Source: Pelomonas sp. Root1237 (GTDB lineage: Bacteria; Pseudomonadota; Gammaproteobacteria; Burkholderiales; Burkholderiaceae_C). From it: 64,000 nt of DNA. Location: NCBI RefSeq assembly GCF_001425055.1, contig NZ_LMDK01000017.1, positions 547,871-611,870 of the forward strand, read 5' to 3'. Position 1 is the first letter of the stretch, and each line of letters starts with the position of its first letter. The notes beneath the pieces are model-generated. The model did no database searches. It saw only the letters and a program-made list of their open reading frames with translations, and was not told the origin of the DNA. This document shows positions 34,534 to 43,073 of this stretch, piece after piece. The position numbers were made by a program, and so were the translations under genes.

Positions 34534-34761
34534 CCTTTCACCCCGCTGCGCACAGGGTGGTTGGCACGGCGCGACCGAACGATGCCCGGTCTCAGATTGC
34601 GACGGTGCAGCAGTTGTTTCCACGCGTAAACGTGGGGGGCAGCCTCTTGCATACAAAGGAGCAATGTCTACGGGTCAGTCAGTTACTTCTGCTTGCAATG
34701 GTCAACAAGCCGGCAAGGCTTGCCCCCATAGTCCGCCCGGTCCAAAAAGCAGGGAAGACAA

Positions 34762-35511
34762 GTGTTCGGACTTCAACGGATCTGCCAGGTCATGGCGACC
34801 GGTGCGTTATGTGCGGCCCCGCTGATGGGGGCATTCGCCGCCGCGCCGAACTGCCCGTCCCCTTCCGCCGAGGCGTTGCTGGATGCCGCGCCGGCCGCAG
34901 GCGCCAGCGGCTTCGCGCTGACCGAAAGGCTGTGCCTGGCCACCCTCGTCAGGAGCCGCTCGGCGCCGGTCGAAGTGCCCGAGCCGGAAGTGCCGGCTGC
35001 CGAGGTGCCGCCCCTTGCTCCCGTGGCGCTGCCGCCGGCCCCGGCCGTGATCCGCCCTGCACCGGTCCGTGACGCCGCCGCGCAGGCCCGCATCCGCGCC
35101 CTGGCGCCGCTGATGGCCGAAGTGGCCCAGCGCCATGACATCGACCCCCTGCTGCTGCATGCCCTGGCCCACATCGAGTCACGCCACCAGAGCCAGGCCA
35201 TCTCGGCGGCCGGTGCGCGTGGGTTGATGCAGGTCATGCCCGCCACCGGCCGTGGCCTGGGTGTGGCCGAGGCGGAGCGCGCGCTGCTGAGCCCCGAGAC
35301 CAACCTCGAAGCCTCGGCCAGGTACCTGAAGCAGCTGCAGGCCCGCTTCGGCAACGACCTGCGCCTGGTGCTGGCCGCCTACAACGCCGGCGAGGGTGCC
35401 GTCGAGCGCCACGGCCGGCGCGTGCCGCCTTTTGCCGAGACCCAGGCCTATGTGCGCAATGTGATGGCCGTCTACACCGAGTTGCGCCGTCGCTTCGGAG
35501 TTCAGGCATGA
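34762..35511 (+). CDS. T3SS-associated lytic transglycosylase
   Basis: The 249-residue protein has a signal peptide (about residues 5-28) and a Pro/Ala/Glu-rich linker. An SLT-type goose-lysozyme domain spans about 115-240, with catalytic glutamate E139 in LAHIESRHQ, then GARGLMQVMPATG and VLAAYNAGEGAVERHG. It opens peptidoglycan so the secretion rings can assemble. GTG 34762 is chosen for AGGGAAG just upstream; ATG 34792 is a shorter choice. It overlaps sctV by 4 bp and so heads the operon. Confidence 0.85.
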   Translation: MFGLQRICQVMATGALCAAPLMGAFAAAPNCPSPSAEALLDAAPAAGASGFALTERLCLATLVRSRSAPVEVPEPEVPAAEVPPLAPVALPPAPAVIRPAPVRDAAAQARIRALAPLMAEVAQRHDIDPLLLHALAHIESRHQSQAISAAGARGLMQVMPATGRGLGVAEAERALLSPETNLEASARYLKQLQARFGNDLRLVLAAYNAGEGAVERHGRRVPPFAETQAYVRNVMAVYTELRRRFGVQA

Positions 35512-37511
35512 GTGCCGTGAAACGGCCCGACGGCCTCTCGGGCTACTTCGCCGCGGCCGACCAGCCGCGCGAGGGCCTGATCGCCCGCTTCAGCGACCTC
35601 TTCCTGGTCGCCGGCATCGTCGCCATCGTCGCCCTGATGGTGCTGCCCCTGCCGCTGTGGCTGATCGACCTGCTGGTGGCCGTCAACATAGCCTCGGGGC
35701 TGGTGCTGATCCTGATCGCCGTCTACGTGGCCGGGCCGCTGGAGTTCTCGGTCTTTCCCAGCGTGCTGCTGATGACCACGCTGTTCCGGCTGGCCCTGTC
35801 CATCGCCACCACGCGGCTGATCCTGCTGCATGCCGACGGCGGCCACATCATCGCCACCTTCGGCAAGCTGGTGGCGGGCGGCAACCTGGTGGTGGGCCTG
35901 GTGGTCTTCCTCATCATCACGGTGGTGCAGTTCATCGTCATCGCCAAGGGCGCCGAGCGCGTGGCCGAGGTGGCGGCGCGCTTCTCGCTGGACGCCATGC
36001 CGGGCAAGCAGCTGTCCATCGATTCCGATCTGCGCTCCGGCCTCATCGACAAGGACGAAGCCAAGCGCCGCCGCCGCACGCTGGAGCTGGAAAGCAAGCT
36101 GCACGGCAGCCTCGACGGCGCGATGAAGTTCGTCAAGGGCGACGCCATCGCCGGCATCATCATCATCCTCATCAACCTGCTCGGCGGCCTGGCCATCGGC
36201 GTGCTGCAGCAGGACCTCAGCATGGGGGACGCGGTGCACCGCTACTCCATCCTGTCCATCGGCGAGGGCATGGTGGCGCAGATCCCGGCCCTGCTCGGTG
36301 CGATGGCCGCGGGCCTGCTGGTGACGCGCACCAACGACGACGAGAACGACCGCCACCTCGGCGACGCCATCCGCAAGCAGCTCGGTGCCAAGCCACGCGT
36401 GCACCTGATGGCCGCCGGCATCTGCCTGCTGCTGGCCACCGTGCCGGGCTTTCCGCCGCTGGTGTTCGGCCTGCTGGCCGTCGTGTTCGGCGCGGCTGGC
36501 ATGCTGCTGATGCCCAAGGGCCGCGACTGGCTGACCCGGCGCATGCCCCAGCTCAGCCCGCGGCGCGGCAAACCCGAGGCCGGCGCTTTCAAGACGGCGC
36601 AGCTTCGCGTGCGACCCTCCGTGCCGCTGCTGCTGGAGCTGCCGCAGTCCATGCTCGGTGACGGTGGCCTGGCGGTGACGCGGGCCATCGAGGCGATGCT
36701 GGACGAGCTGCAGCTCGACCAGGGCCTGCCGCTGCCGCGCGTGGCCCTGCACGGCCGCCTCGGCCGCGAGGGCTGGCGCCTGCTCGCGCATGAGGTGCCA
36801 CTGTCCGAAGGCGGCCAGGCCGGTGACGCCGCGGCCCTGGCCGAGCTGGTGCGCCAGGCTCTGCGCCGCAACGCCTCGCTGTTCATCGGCATCCAGGAAA
36901 CCAGCGAGCTGCTGACCCGCGCCCAGGCCGAACTCGCCGATGTGGTCAAGGAAGTGCTGCGCGCGCTGCCGGTGCAGAAGGTCACCGAGGTGCTGCGCCG
37001 CCTCGTGTCAGAGGAAGTCTCGATCCGCAACCTGCGCGACATCCTGGAAGCGCTGGCCGATGCCAGCCAGCGCGAGAAGGATGTGCAGGCCCTGACGGAG
37101 ATGACGCGCATCGCACTGCGTCGCCAGACCCACCACCGCATCTGCCCCAGCGGCGAGCTGCAGGCGCTGATGCTGTCGCCCGAGCTGGAGGCGCTGCTGC
37201 GCCAGAACCTGCATGTCAGCGGCGGCGCTACCCAGCTCGCCATCTCACCCGACGTGGCGCGCCAGCTCGCCGCCGATGTGCAGGCCCAGGTCGAGGCGCT
37301 GCGACCGCAGGCCCTGGTCTGCGCCGTCGACCTGCGCTGGCATCTGCGCAAGCTCATCGAGACCGAGTGCTTCGACACCCCCGTGCTGTCCTTCCACGAA
37401 CTGCTGCCGACGCTGCGGCTCACGCCGCTGCACCACCTGCCCCCGCCGGGGTCCAGTCCCAACGCTTCAATTCAGGCGCCTTCCCCACAGGCAGCACTGC
37501 TCGCCGCATGA
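35508..37511 (+). CDS. sctV: T3SS major export gate SctV
   Basis: SctV (LcrV/InvA/FlhA family) forms a nonamer that passes substrates into the channel. The 667-residue chain has about eight membrane segments in its first 335 residues. Hallmarks are VFPSVLLMTTLFRLALSIAT, the charged loop between helices 4 and 5 with DAMPGKQLSIDSDLRSG and DKDEAKRRRR, then a cytosolic domain (about 350-665). The ATG overlaps the transglycosylase stop, and the stop overlaps sctC. Confidence 0.97.
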   Translation: MSAVKRPDGLSGYFAAADQPREGLIARFSDLFLVAGIVAIVALMVLPLPLWLIDLLVAVNIASGLVLILIAVYVAGPLEFSVFPSVLLMTTLFRLALSIATTRLILLHADGGHIIATFGKLVAGGNLVVGLVVFLIITVVQFIVIAKGAERVAEVAARFSLDAMPGKQLSIDSDLRSGLIDKDEAKRRRRTLELESKLHGSLDGAMKFVKGDAIAGIIIILINLLGGLAIGVLQQDLSMGDAVHRYSILSIGEGMVAQIPALLGAMAAGLLVTRTNDDENDRHLGDAIRKQLGAKPRVHLMAAGICLLLATVPGFPPLVFGLLAVVFGAAGMLLMPKGRDWLTRRMPQLSPRRGKPEAGAFKTAQLRVRPSVPLLLELPQSMLGDGGLAVTRAIEAMLDELQLDQGLPLPRVALHGRLGREGWRLLAHEVPLSEGGQAGDAAALAELVRQALRRNASLFIGIQETSELLTRAQAELADVVKEVLRALPVQKVTEVLRRLVSEEVSIRNLRDILEALADASQREKDVQALTEMTRIALRRQTHHRICPSGELQALMLSPELEALLRQNLHVSGGATQLAISPDVARQLAADVQAQVEALRPQALVCAVDLRWHLRKLIETECFDTPVLSFHELLPTLRLTPLHHLPPPGSSPNASIQAPSPQAALLAA

Positions 37512-39337
37512 CCTCAAACCTCAAGATCGCCGCAGCCACCATGCTGCTGCTGGCCCAGACCCTGCCGCTGTCCGCGGCGCCGCTGCCGGAAGGGCTGCGC
37601 GCCGTCAAGCTGGAGGCGCGCGACCAGCCCATCGAGCAGTTCCTGCAGGGCCTGTTCTCGGGCAGCGACATCCCCGTCGTCGCCAGCGGTGTGCAGGGCC
37701 AGGTCAATGGCCGCTTCGAGGGCACGCCCGCCAAGCTGCTGCGCGACCTGAGCCGCGCCTACAACCTGCTGAGCTACTACGACGGCGGCGTGCTCTACAT
37801 CGCACCGGCCAGCGACACCCAGACGCGCAGCTACCTGCTCACGCCCGCTGCCGCCTCGCAGGTGCAGCGCGCCGCACAGGCCCTGCAGCTGCCCGATACG
37901 CGCAACACGCTGAAGTTCAGCGACGACGGCGCCCTGCTCGCCGTGGGCGCCAAGCGCTTCGTGCAGCAGGTCGACGAGCTGGTGCGCCAGGTGCGCCCCG
38001 GCACGACGGCTGTGGCCATGAAGTCCTGGGCGCCGCAGCAACAGCAACCGCTGCCCGACTACCGCATCTTCTACCTGCGCTATGCCTGGGCCCAGGACGT
38101 GCCGATGAGCTTCGGCGGCCAGCAGACCACCTTGCCCGGCGTGGCCAGCATCCTGCGCTCGCTGGTCGGCCAGCCCAGCAAGGCCCGCGTCATCCCGGCC
38201 GCCGACCCCACCCGCGCCCAGGGCAGCCAGCGCGCGCGGGGCGGCGCGATGCGCGGTGCGGGCAACACCACGACGCTCGGCCTCGTCGACGACGCCGCGC
38301 CCGGCATGCGCGGCACCGACACCCTCGTCGCGGCCCTCACCCAGGTCGGCTACGGCCAGCCCGGTCAGGACACCGCCGAGCCGGCGGCGCCACCCGACTT
38401 CGCGCCGCGCATCGAGGCCGACCCGCGCCTGAACGCCGTCATCGTTCGTGACCTGCCCGAGCGGCTGGAGCGTTATGCCGCCCTCATCAAGTCGCTGGAC
38501 GTCGAGCCCCAGTCGCTGGAGATCGAGGCCACCATCATCGACATCAACACCGACCGCATGCGCGAGCTCGGCATCAACTGGCGCTACAACCACGGCCTGT
38601 CCAGCCTGATGTTCGGCAACGGCACGGCCAGCGACAACCGCCTCAACGGCCAGGTCGATCCGACGCCCACCAACAAGGGCGGCGTCATCTCCGCCGTCAT
38701 CGGCGACCGCTTCCCCTTCGTGGCCCGCATCACGGCCCTGCAGAGCGACGGTGCGGCCAAGGTCGTCAGCAGCCCGCAGGTCGTCACGCTGTCCAACGTC
38801 GAGGCGGTGTTCGACAACAGCTCGACGTACTACGTGCGTGTCGCCGGCCGCGAGGACGTCGACCTCTTCAACGTCACCGCCGGCACGCGGCTGCGCGTCA
38901 CGCCCCATGTGTTCAAGGAAGGCGACGAGCCGGCCCGCATCAAGCTGCTGGTGCAGATCGAGGACGGCGGCCTGACCGGCCAGAGCGTGGACAACCTGCC
39001 CATCGTCGAGCGCTCGGGCATCAACACCCAGGCCCTGATCTCCGAAGGCGAGAGCCTGCTGATCGGCGGCATGGTGCGCGACAGCTCGACGGCCGGCGTC
39101 GACAAGGTGCCGGTGCTGGGCGACATCCCGCTGCTGGGCAACCTCTTCAAGACCCAGCGCAAGGGCGGCCAACGCATCGAGCGCATGTTCCTCATCACGC
39201 CACGCCTGGCCAGCAGCAAGGCCGCGGCCGACGTGATGGAAAGAGCCCGCCAACCGCTCGCCAATCCGGCCAGCCCGGCCAGCTCGGCCGCGCCCACCGG
39301 GCCGACCGGCAGCGAAGGTGCTGCGCAGCAGGAGTGA
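37508..39337 (+). CDS. sctC: T3SS outer-membrane secretin SctC
   Basis: The 609-residue secretin has a signal peptide (ending after LPLSAAPL, about residue 24) and periplasmic N-domains (about 30-300). The outer-membrane secretin barrel (about 350-590) carries VPVLGDIPLLGNLFK and GESLLIGGMVRDSS. Between the N-domains lies a low-complexity Arg/Gly/Ala loop. The C-terminal ~30 residues are Ala/Pro-rich, where pilotin-binding tails usually lie; no pilotin gene is seen. The start overlaps sctV (ATGA). Confidence 0.97.
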   Translation: MTSNLKIAAATMLLLAQTLPLSAAPLPEGLRAVKLEARDQPIEQFLQGLFSGSDIPVVASGVQGQVNGRFEGTPAKLLRDLSRAYNLLSYYDGGVLYIAPASDTQTRSYLLTPAAASQVQRAAQALQLPDTRNTLKFSDDGALLAVGAKRFVQQVDELVRQVRPGTTAVAMKSWAPQQQQPLPDYRIFYLRYAWAQDVPMSFGGQQTTLPGVASILRSLVGQPSKARVIPAADPTRAQGSQRARGGAMRGAGNTTTLGLVDDAAPGMRGTDTLVAALTQVGYGQPGQDTAEPAAPPDFAPRIEADPRLNAVIVRDLPERLERYAALIKSLDVEPQSLEIEATIIDINTDRMRELGINWRYNHGLSSLMFGNGTASDNRLNGQVDPTPTNKGGVISAVIGDRFPFVARITALQSDGAAKVVSSPQVVTLSNVEAVFDNSSTYYVRVAGREDVDLFNVTAGTRLRVTPHVFKEGDEPARIKLLVQIEDGGLTGQSVDNLPIVERSGINTQALISEGESLLIGGMVRDSSTAGVDKVPVLGDIPLLGNLFKTQRKGGQRIERMFLITPRLASSKAAADVMERARQPLANPASPASSAAPTGPTGSEGAAQQE

Positions 39338-39341
39338 TGCC

Positions 39342-40343
39342 ATGAAGTCCCATCTCCCCGCCTCGATGCTCGAACTCCGCGTGCTGGCCGGCCGCCAGCT
39401 CGGCGCGCGTGCCCGGCTGGACGCGCAGCACGACCTGCTCGTCTGCGGCCTGAACTCGGCCAACCAGGCCGACACCCAGTTCGCCGACATCCTGCTCGCC
39501 AGCGAGATCGACTTCCAGCTGCGCGTGATCCCGTCCGGTGCCGGCCGCGTCAGCCTGCAGCTCGTCTCCGGGCATGCCGTGCTGGCCGAGAGGGCCCTGA
39601 TGCCGGGAACCGCCATCCACGCCTGGGCGCCGGGCCAGCCGCTGCAGCTGGGTGATGCAATCGTGGCCTACGGCCCGGCCGACCAGGACTACTGGCCCGA
39701 GCCGGTGCTGCATGACGGCCCCGAGCTGCCCGCCAGCGAGCGCGCTCAAGGCATGCGCGCACCCACTGCCGCGCCGCGCGCCCGCCCCGTGCTCGAAGGT
39801 GTGCTGACGGCGCTGGGCCTGGTCATGGTCATCGGTGGCGCGTCGTTGGCCTGGCGTGGCGGCACGCTACGCGAAGCCGGCCAGGTCGTGGCCAAGGTCG
39901 TACCGCCTGCCCAGGCGGCCACCGCTGCAACTGCGCCCGACCTGCTGGCCAGTGCAGTCGAGGTCTTCCGCCTGTACGGCATCGCCGCGCAGGCGGCCTG
40001 GTCGCCCGAAGGCGAGCTGGTGCTGCGCACGCAGGAGCGCGACGCCACCCGGGTGCAGGCCGCCGCCGCCGCGGCCAAGCGCGACATCGCCCACCTGCCG
40101 GCGCTGCGTATCGACAACCGGCCGCCGGTGGCCGCGGCCGCTGCGCCCGCTCCGGCGCCCGACGATCCGGCCAAGCGCCTCGTGGCCGTCGTTGACAACG
40201 CCGACAGCCCCTACTTCATCACCGCCGACGGCAGCCGCTACTTCAGCGGCGCCCTGCTGCCCAGCGGGCACCGCGTCGTGCAGATCGCCGAGCGCGCCGT
40301 CATCGTCGAGCGCGATGGCCAGCAAACGCGGCTGACCCTCTGA
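39342..40343 (+). CDS. sctD: T3SS inner-membrane ring protein SctD
   Basis: The 333-residue SctD has an N-terminal FHA-like cytosolic domain (about residues 8-130), one membrane helix (about 146-168, GVLTALGLVMVIGGASLAW) and a shortened periplasmic part (about 190-330) with ring-building motifs such as AVEVFRLYGIAAQAAWSPEG. It builds the inner ring with SctJ. ATG 39342 is chosen for AGGAGTG upstream. It is shorter than YscD-type proteins (about 420), lacking part of the periplasmic repeats. Confidence 0.85.
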   Translation: MKSHLPASMLELRVLAGRQLGARARLDAQHDLLVCGLNSANQADTQFADILLASEIDFQLRVIPSGAGRVSLQLVSGHAVLAERALMPGTAIHAWAPGQPLQLGDAIVAYGPADQDYWPEPVLHDGPELPASERAQGMRAPTAAPRARPVLEGVLTALGLVMVIGGASLAWRGGTLREAGQVVAKVVPPAQAATAATAPDLLASAVEVFRLYGIAAQAAWSPEGELVLRTQERDATRVQAAAAAAKRDIAHLPALRIDNRPPVAAAAAPAPAPDDPAKRLVAVVDNADSPYFITADGSRYFSGALLPSGHRVVQIAERAVIVERDGQQTRLTL

Positions 40344-40389
40344 CCCCTGTTTCGCCCACTTTCCCCAACCCTCCCACAAGGAGACTCCC

Positions 40390-40689
40390 ATGTCCAACGC
40401 ACTTCTCAACACCCTCGCCGCCGCACCCGTAAACGGTTCCACGGGTGGCAAGACCAACGGCGGCGGCTCCTGGTTCGAAGCCATGGCCGATGCCTGGGGC
40501 AAAGCCCTGGACAAGCAGGCCGGCGACATCGAGACGGCCTCCAACGCGATGAACAACGGTGGCGACACGCCCTCCGCCGTGACCGAGTTGACCGCCATGT
40601 CGCTGAAGATGAGCTTCCTGGCCAGCAGCTCGCACACCGCCGTCTCGACGGTCGGTTCCGCCCTCGAAACGATGGCGCGCAAGCAGTGA
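40390..40689 (+). CDS. sctF: T3SS needle subunit SctF
   Basis: The 99-residue protein has the needle plan: a Gly/Asn-rich head, helix 1 (SWFEAMADAWGKALDKQ), a turn with NNGGDTP, and helix 2 to the end (SLKMSFLASSSHTAVSTVGS, then ALETMARKQ). Needle proteins polymerise by packing helix 2 inside. The head is longer than in PrgI (80 residues). AAGGAG precedes the ATG. Position before sctI is usual. Its C-terminal half is echoed in the 30460-31167 protein. Confidence 0.8.
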   Translation: MSNALLNTLAAAPVNGSTGGKTNGGGSWFEAMADAWGKALDKQAGDIETASNAMNNGGDTPSAVTELTAMSLKMSFLASSSHTAVSTVGSALETMARKQ

Positions 40690-41078
40690 CACCCGGCCTC
40701 GCCATCGCCCCCCCGGTGGCCGACGTCCAGCTCGGCGCAGGGGCTTCGCTGTCCAGCCTTGGCCAGGTCGCGCCGACGGCCGACGTGGCGGGCTTCGAGC
40801 GCGCCATGGCGAGCGCGGTGCAGCGCCTGGGCCCGGCCGAGTCGCCCGCCCAGGCCATGCAGCGTCTCGTCCAGCCGCTGGACCACATCAACGCCGAAGC
40901 GTCGTCGCTGGGGCGCGACGCCCGCCTGGCGGCGGCTTCGGGCCAGGAACTGACGCCGGGCGAACTCGTCAACCTGACGGTGCGCTGCCAGGAGTTCATG
41001 TTCCATTGCCAGCTGACTTCGAACATCGCCAATCGGACGTCAGAGGGTCTGCAACAGCTGTTCAGGCAGCAGTCTTGA
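40686..41078 (+). CDS. sctI: T3SS inner rod protein SctI
   Basis: The 130-residue protein starts at GTG 40686, overlapping the sctF stop. The N-terminal half is Ala/Gly-rich and flexible. The C-terminal helix pair reads PGELVNLTVRCQEFMFHCQL and ends SEGLQQLFRQQS, matching the YscI/HrpB rod family, which links the export gate to the needle. The order F-I-J is standard. Confidence 0.8.
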   Translation: MTPGLAIAPPVADVQLGAGASLSSLGQVAPTADVAGFERAMASAVQRLGPAESPAQAMQRLVQPLDHINAEASSLGRDARLAAASGQELTPGELVNLTVRCQEFMFHCQLTSNIANRTSEGLQQLFRQQS

Positions 41079-41095
41079 AATGAACTCCAAACAAA

Positions 41096-41168
41096 GCCAC
41101 AGAGACACAGAGGCACCGAGAAATGCAATTTCCCTGCTGTCTTCTCTGTGCCTCTGTGTCTCTGTGGC
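41096..41168. repeat. 21-bp perfect inverted repeat between sctI and sctJ
   Basis: Arms 41096-41116 (GCCACAGAGACACAGAGGCA and one base more) and 41148-41168 are perfect complements with a 31-base AT-richer loop. The AGAGACACAGAG composition differs from local DNA and looks like a mobile or spread palindrome. In mRNA it forms a strong hairpin inside the operon and so may set the ratio of sctF-sctI to downstream genes. Confidence 0.8.
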
Positions 41169-41210
41169 TGTGCCTGAGTTCCAGCCGCGAATGCTCAATG
41201 GATCACTGAC

Positions 41211-41933
41211 ATGAAGCGTCTGTCCAGCCTTTTGCTGCTCACGCTGCTCGCCGCCTGCGGCGAGCAGGCCCTCTACGCGAAGCTCGACGAGCGCCAGGCC
41301 AATGACATGGTCTCGGCGCTGCGACTGGCCGGCGTGCCGGCGCAGAAGAACGCACGCGAGGACGGCTTCGAGGTGCTCACCGGCGAGGCCGACTTCGCCC
41401 GCGCCGTGCAGATCCTCAAGGCGCAAGGCCTCCCTCGCGAGGACTACGACAGCCTGGGCAAGGTCTTCAAGCGCGAGGGCTTCGTGTCGACGCCGGTCGA
41501 GGAGCGCGCCCGGCTGATGCACGCACTGTCGCAGGAGCTGTCGCACACGCTGACCAGCATCGACGGCGTGCTGCAGGCCCGCGTGACGCTGGTGGTGCCC
41601 GAGCGCCACCCGCTGTCCGACAAGGTCCAGCCCTCGTCGGCCTCCGTGATGATCAAGCACCGCCCCGGCCTGAACATTGAGACTTTGTTGCCCAAGGTGC
41701 GCGCCCTGGTCGTCAACAGCGTCGAGGGCCTGCCGTATGAAAGCGTCTCGGTCGTCGCCTTCGCGGCCGAGCCCACGCCCGTCGCCCCGCCGATACCCGA
41801 GACCCAGGCGACGGTGCCCTTGGTGCTGGCCGTCACGCTGGGCTCGGCCAGCCTGGGTGCTGCGGGCTGGCTGGGTTGGCGCCGCCGTCGGGCTCAGAAC
41901 CAGCTCGCGCTGGAAGGAGGCGGCCATGACTGA
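41211..41933 (+). CDS. sctJ: T3SS inner-membrane ring lipoprotein SctJ
   Basis: The 240-residue SctJ has a lipobox (LLLLTLLAAC, lipid cysteine C16), two ring-building domains (about 20-75 and 100-180; motifs ERQANDMVSALRLAGVPA and VVPERHPLSDK) and a C-terminal membrane helix (about 202-222). This is the YscJ/PrgK plan. It overlaps the next gene by 8 bp and is the first gene after the hairpin. Confidence 0.97.
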   Translation: MKRLSSLLLLTLLAACGEQALYAKLDERQANDMVSALRLAGVPAQKNAREDGFEVLTGEADFARAVQILKAQGLPREDYDSLGKVFKREGFVSTPVEERARLMHALSQELSHTLTSIDGVLQARVTLVVPERHPLSDKVQPSSASVMIKHRPGLNIETLLPKVRALVVNSVEGLPYESVSVVAFAAEPTPVAPPIPETQATVPLVLAVTLGSASLGAAGWLGWRRRRAQNQLALEGGGHD

Positions 41934-42441
41934 ACGCCAGCTGCGCGCGCACGTCGCACGCCGCCTGCTCGAAGACGCGCCGGTGGAGGCCCGCACGCTG
42001 AGCTGGGCGCAGCTCGACGCAGCGCCCGCGTGGCTGGCGCTGGAGCGCGATGAGCTGCTGGCGCTGGCCCGGCGCTGCGGCTCCGTGCTCGCCGCGCCCG
42101 CGCTGCGGCTGTGGATCGCCGGGCCGCTGCGGGAGCTGGCGCGCACCGCCCTTGGCGCGCCCTGGTGGCGAGCCCTGCGCAGTGCGCAGGACTGGCCGGC
42201 CCTGCCCGCGGGCCTGCCGGCCAGCCTCAGCGACTGGCCCGACGTCACGACGCCGGAGGCCTTGAGCCAGCGCTTCACCGAGGCCGGCGCCGCGGTGCTG
42301 CTGGCCGGCCTGCCGCATGGCTCGCTGCGCCACGCCGCCAGCCGCCGGCTCGGACCGGTCGCGGCCTGGGTGATGCCGCAGGCCACGGCCCTGGCGGTGT
42401 TGCGTGAAACGCTGGCCTTGCAGGCAAGGGTCATTCAATGA
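41926..42441 (+). CDS. sctK: T3SS sorting-platform protein SctK
   Basis: The 171-residue Ala/Leu/Trp-rich protein sits between sctJ and sctL, where SctK (YscK/OrgA) is expected. Sequence conservation in this family is low; HGSLRHAASRRLGPVAAWV is the best-conserved-looking part. SctK links the cytosolic pods to the SctD ring. GGAAGGAGG precedes the ATG inside sctJ. Assignment rests on position, size and composition. Confidence 0.65.
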   Translation: MTERQLRAHVARRLLEDAPVEARTLSWAQLDAAPAWLALERDELLALARRCGSVLAAPALRLWIAGPLRELARTALGAPWWRALRSAQDWPALPAGLPASLSDWPDVTTPEALSQRFTEAGAAVLLAGLPHGSLRHAASRRLGPVAAWVMPQATALAVLRETLALQARVIQ

Positions 42442-43073
42442 ACAACTTCATGCTCTGGCATCGTGACCCCCAGGCCAGGTTGGGCATCGCCTCGGATCGG
42501 CGCGTGCTGCGTGCCGCCGAGGTGCCGGCCTTGCAGGATGCGCAGCAGCTGCTCGATGCCTTGCGCGGCCTGCTGGAGCAGGAGCAGTCGCGCATCGACG
42601 CCGCCCGCGAGTGCGCGCACGCCGAGGGATTGAAGCAAGGCCTGGCCCAGGCCGAGGCCGAGTCGCGCGCGCACCGAGCCGACACGCTGGCTCGACTCAC
42701 CTGCGCTCACGAGGACGAACGCCTGCGACTGCAGCGCGAAGTGGCCGGCCTGGCGCTGGACATCTTTCAGAAGCTGCTCGGCCAGGTGCCCGCCGAAGAG
42801 CGCCTCGCCCGCCTGGCCGCACAGGCCGCGCGCGAACTGCTGCCGGCGCGTACCTGGCGGCTGCAGGTGCACCCCAGCCAGCTGCCCAACCTGCACGACG
42901 CGCTGCAGGCTGCCGACCCCGAGAACAAGACCGGCCTGGCGCAAGCCGAGATCGTGGCCGACGCCGAACTCGTCGAAACCGACTGCCGCCTGGTCACGGA
43001 GTTCGGCAGCGCCGATGCGGGCGTGGCGACGCAAGTGCGAAGGCTGGCCCGCGCCTGGGGGCTCAAGCCATGA
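42438..43073 (+). CDS. sctL: T3SS ATPase stator SctL
   Basis: The 211-residue protein has a long central helix (about residues 40-110, rich in Glu/Gln/Arg) and a C-terminal domain with LPARTWRLQVHPSQLPNL and VADAELVETDCRLVTEFG. This matches SctL (YscL/HrpE/FliH), which tethers and regulates the ATPase SctN, the next gene. Both ends overlap neighbours by ATGA. Confidence 0.9.
   Translation: MNNFMLWHRDPQARLGIASDRRVLRAAEVPALQDAQQLLDALRGLLEQEQSRIDAARECAHAEGLKQGLAQAEAESRAHRADTLARLTCAHEDERLRLQREVAGLALDIFQKLLGQVPAEERLARLAAQAARELLPARTWRLQVHPSQLPNLHDALQAADPENKTGLAQAEIVADAELVETDCRLVTEFGSADAGVATQVRRLARAWGLKP

Noticed and set aside
34560..34761. A rhizobial tts-box-like string (GGTCAGTCAGTTACTTC) before the T3SS operon
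   Set aside because: Only a few bases match the tts box, and no TtsI-type regulator gene is present in the window.
41079..41210. The sctI-sctJ palindrome as a normal intrinsic terminator
   Set aside because: It has no T run and stands inside an operon whose downstream genes need transcription; treated as a repeat.
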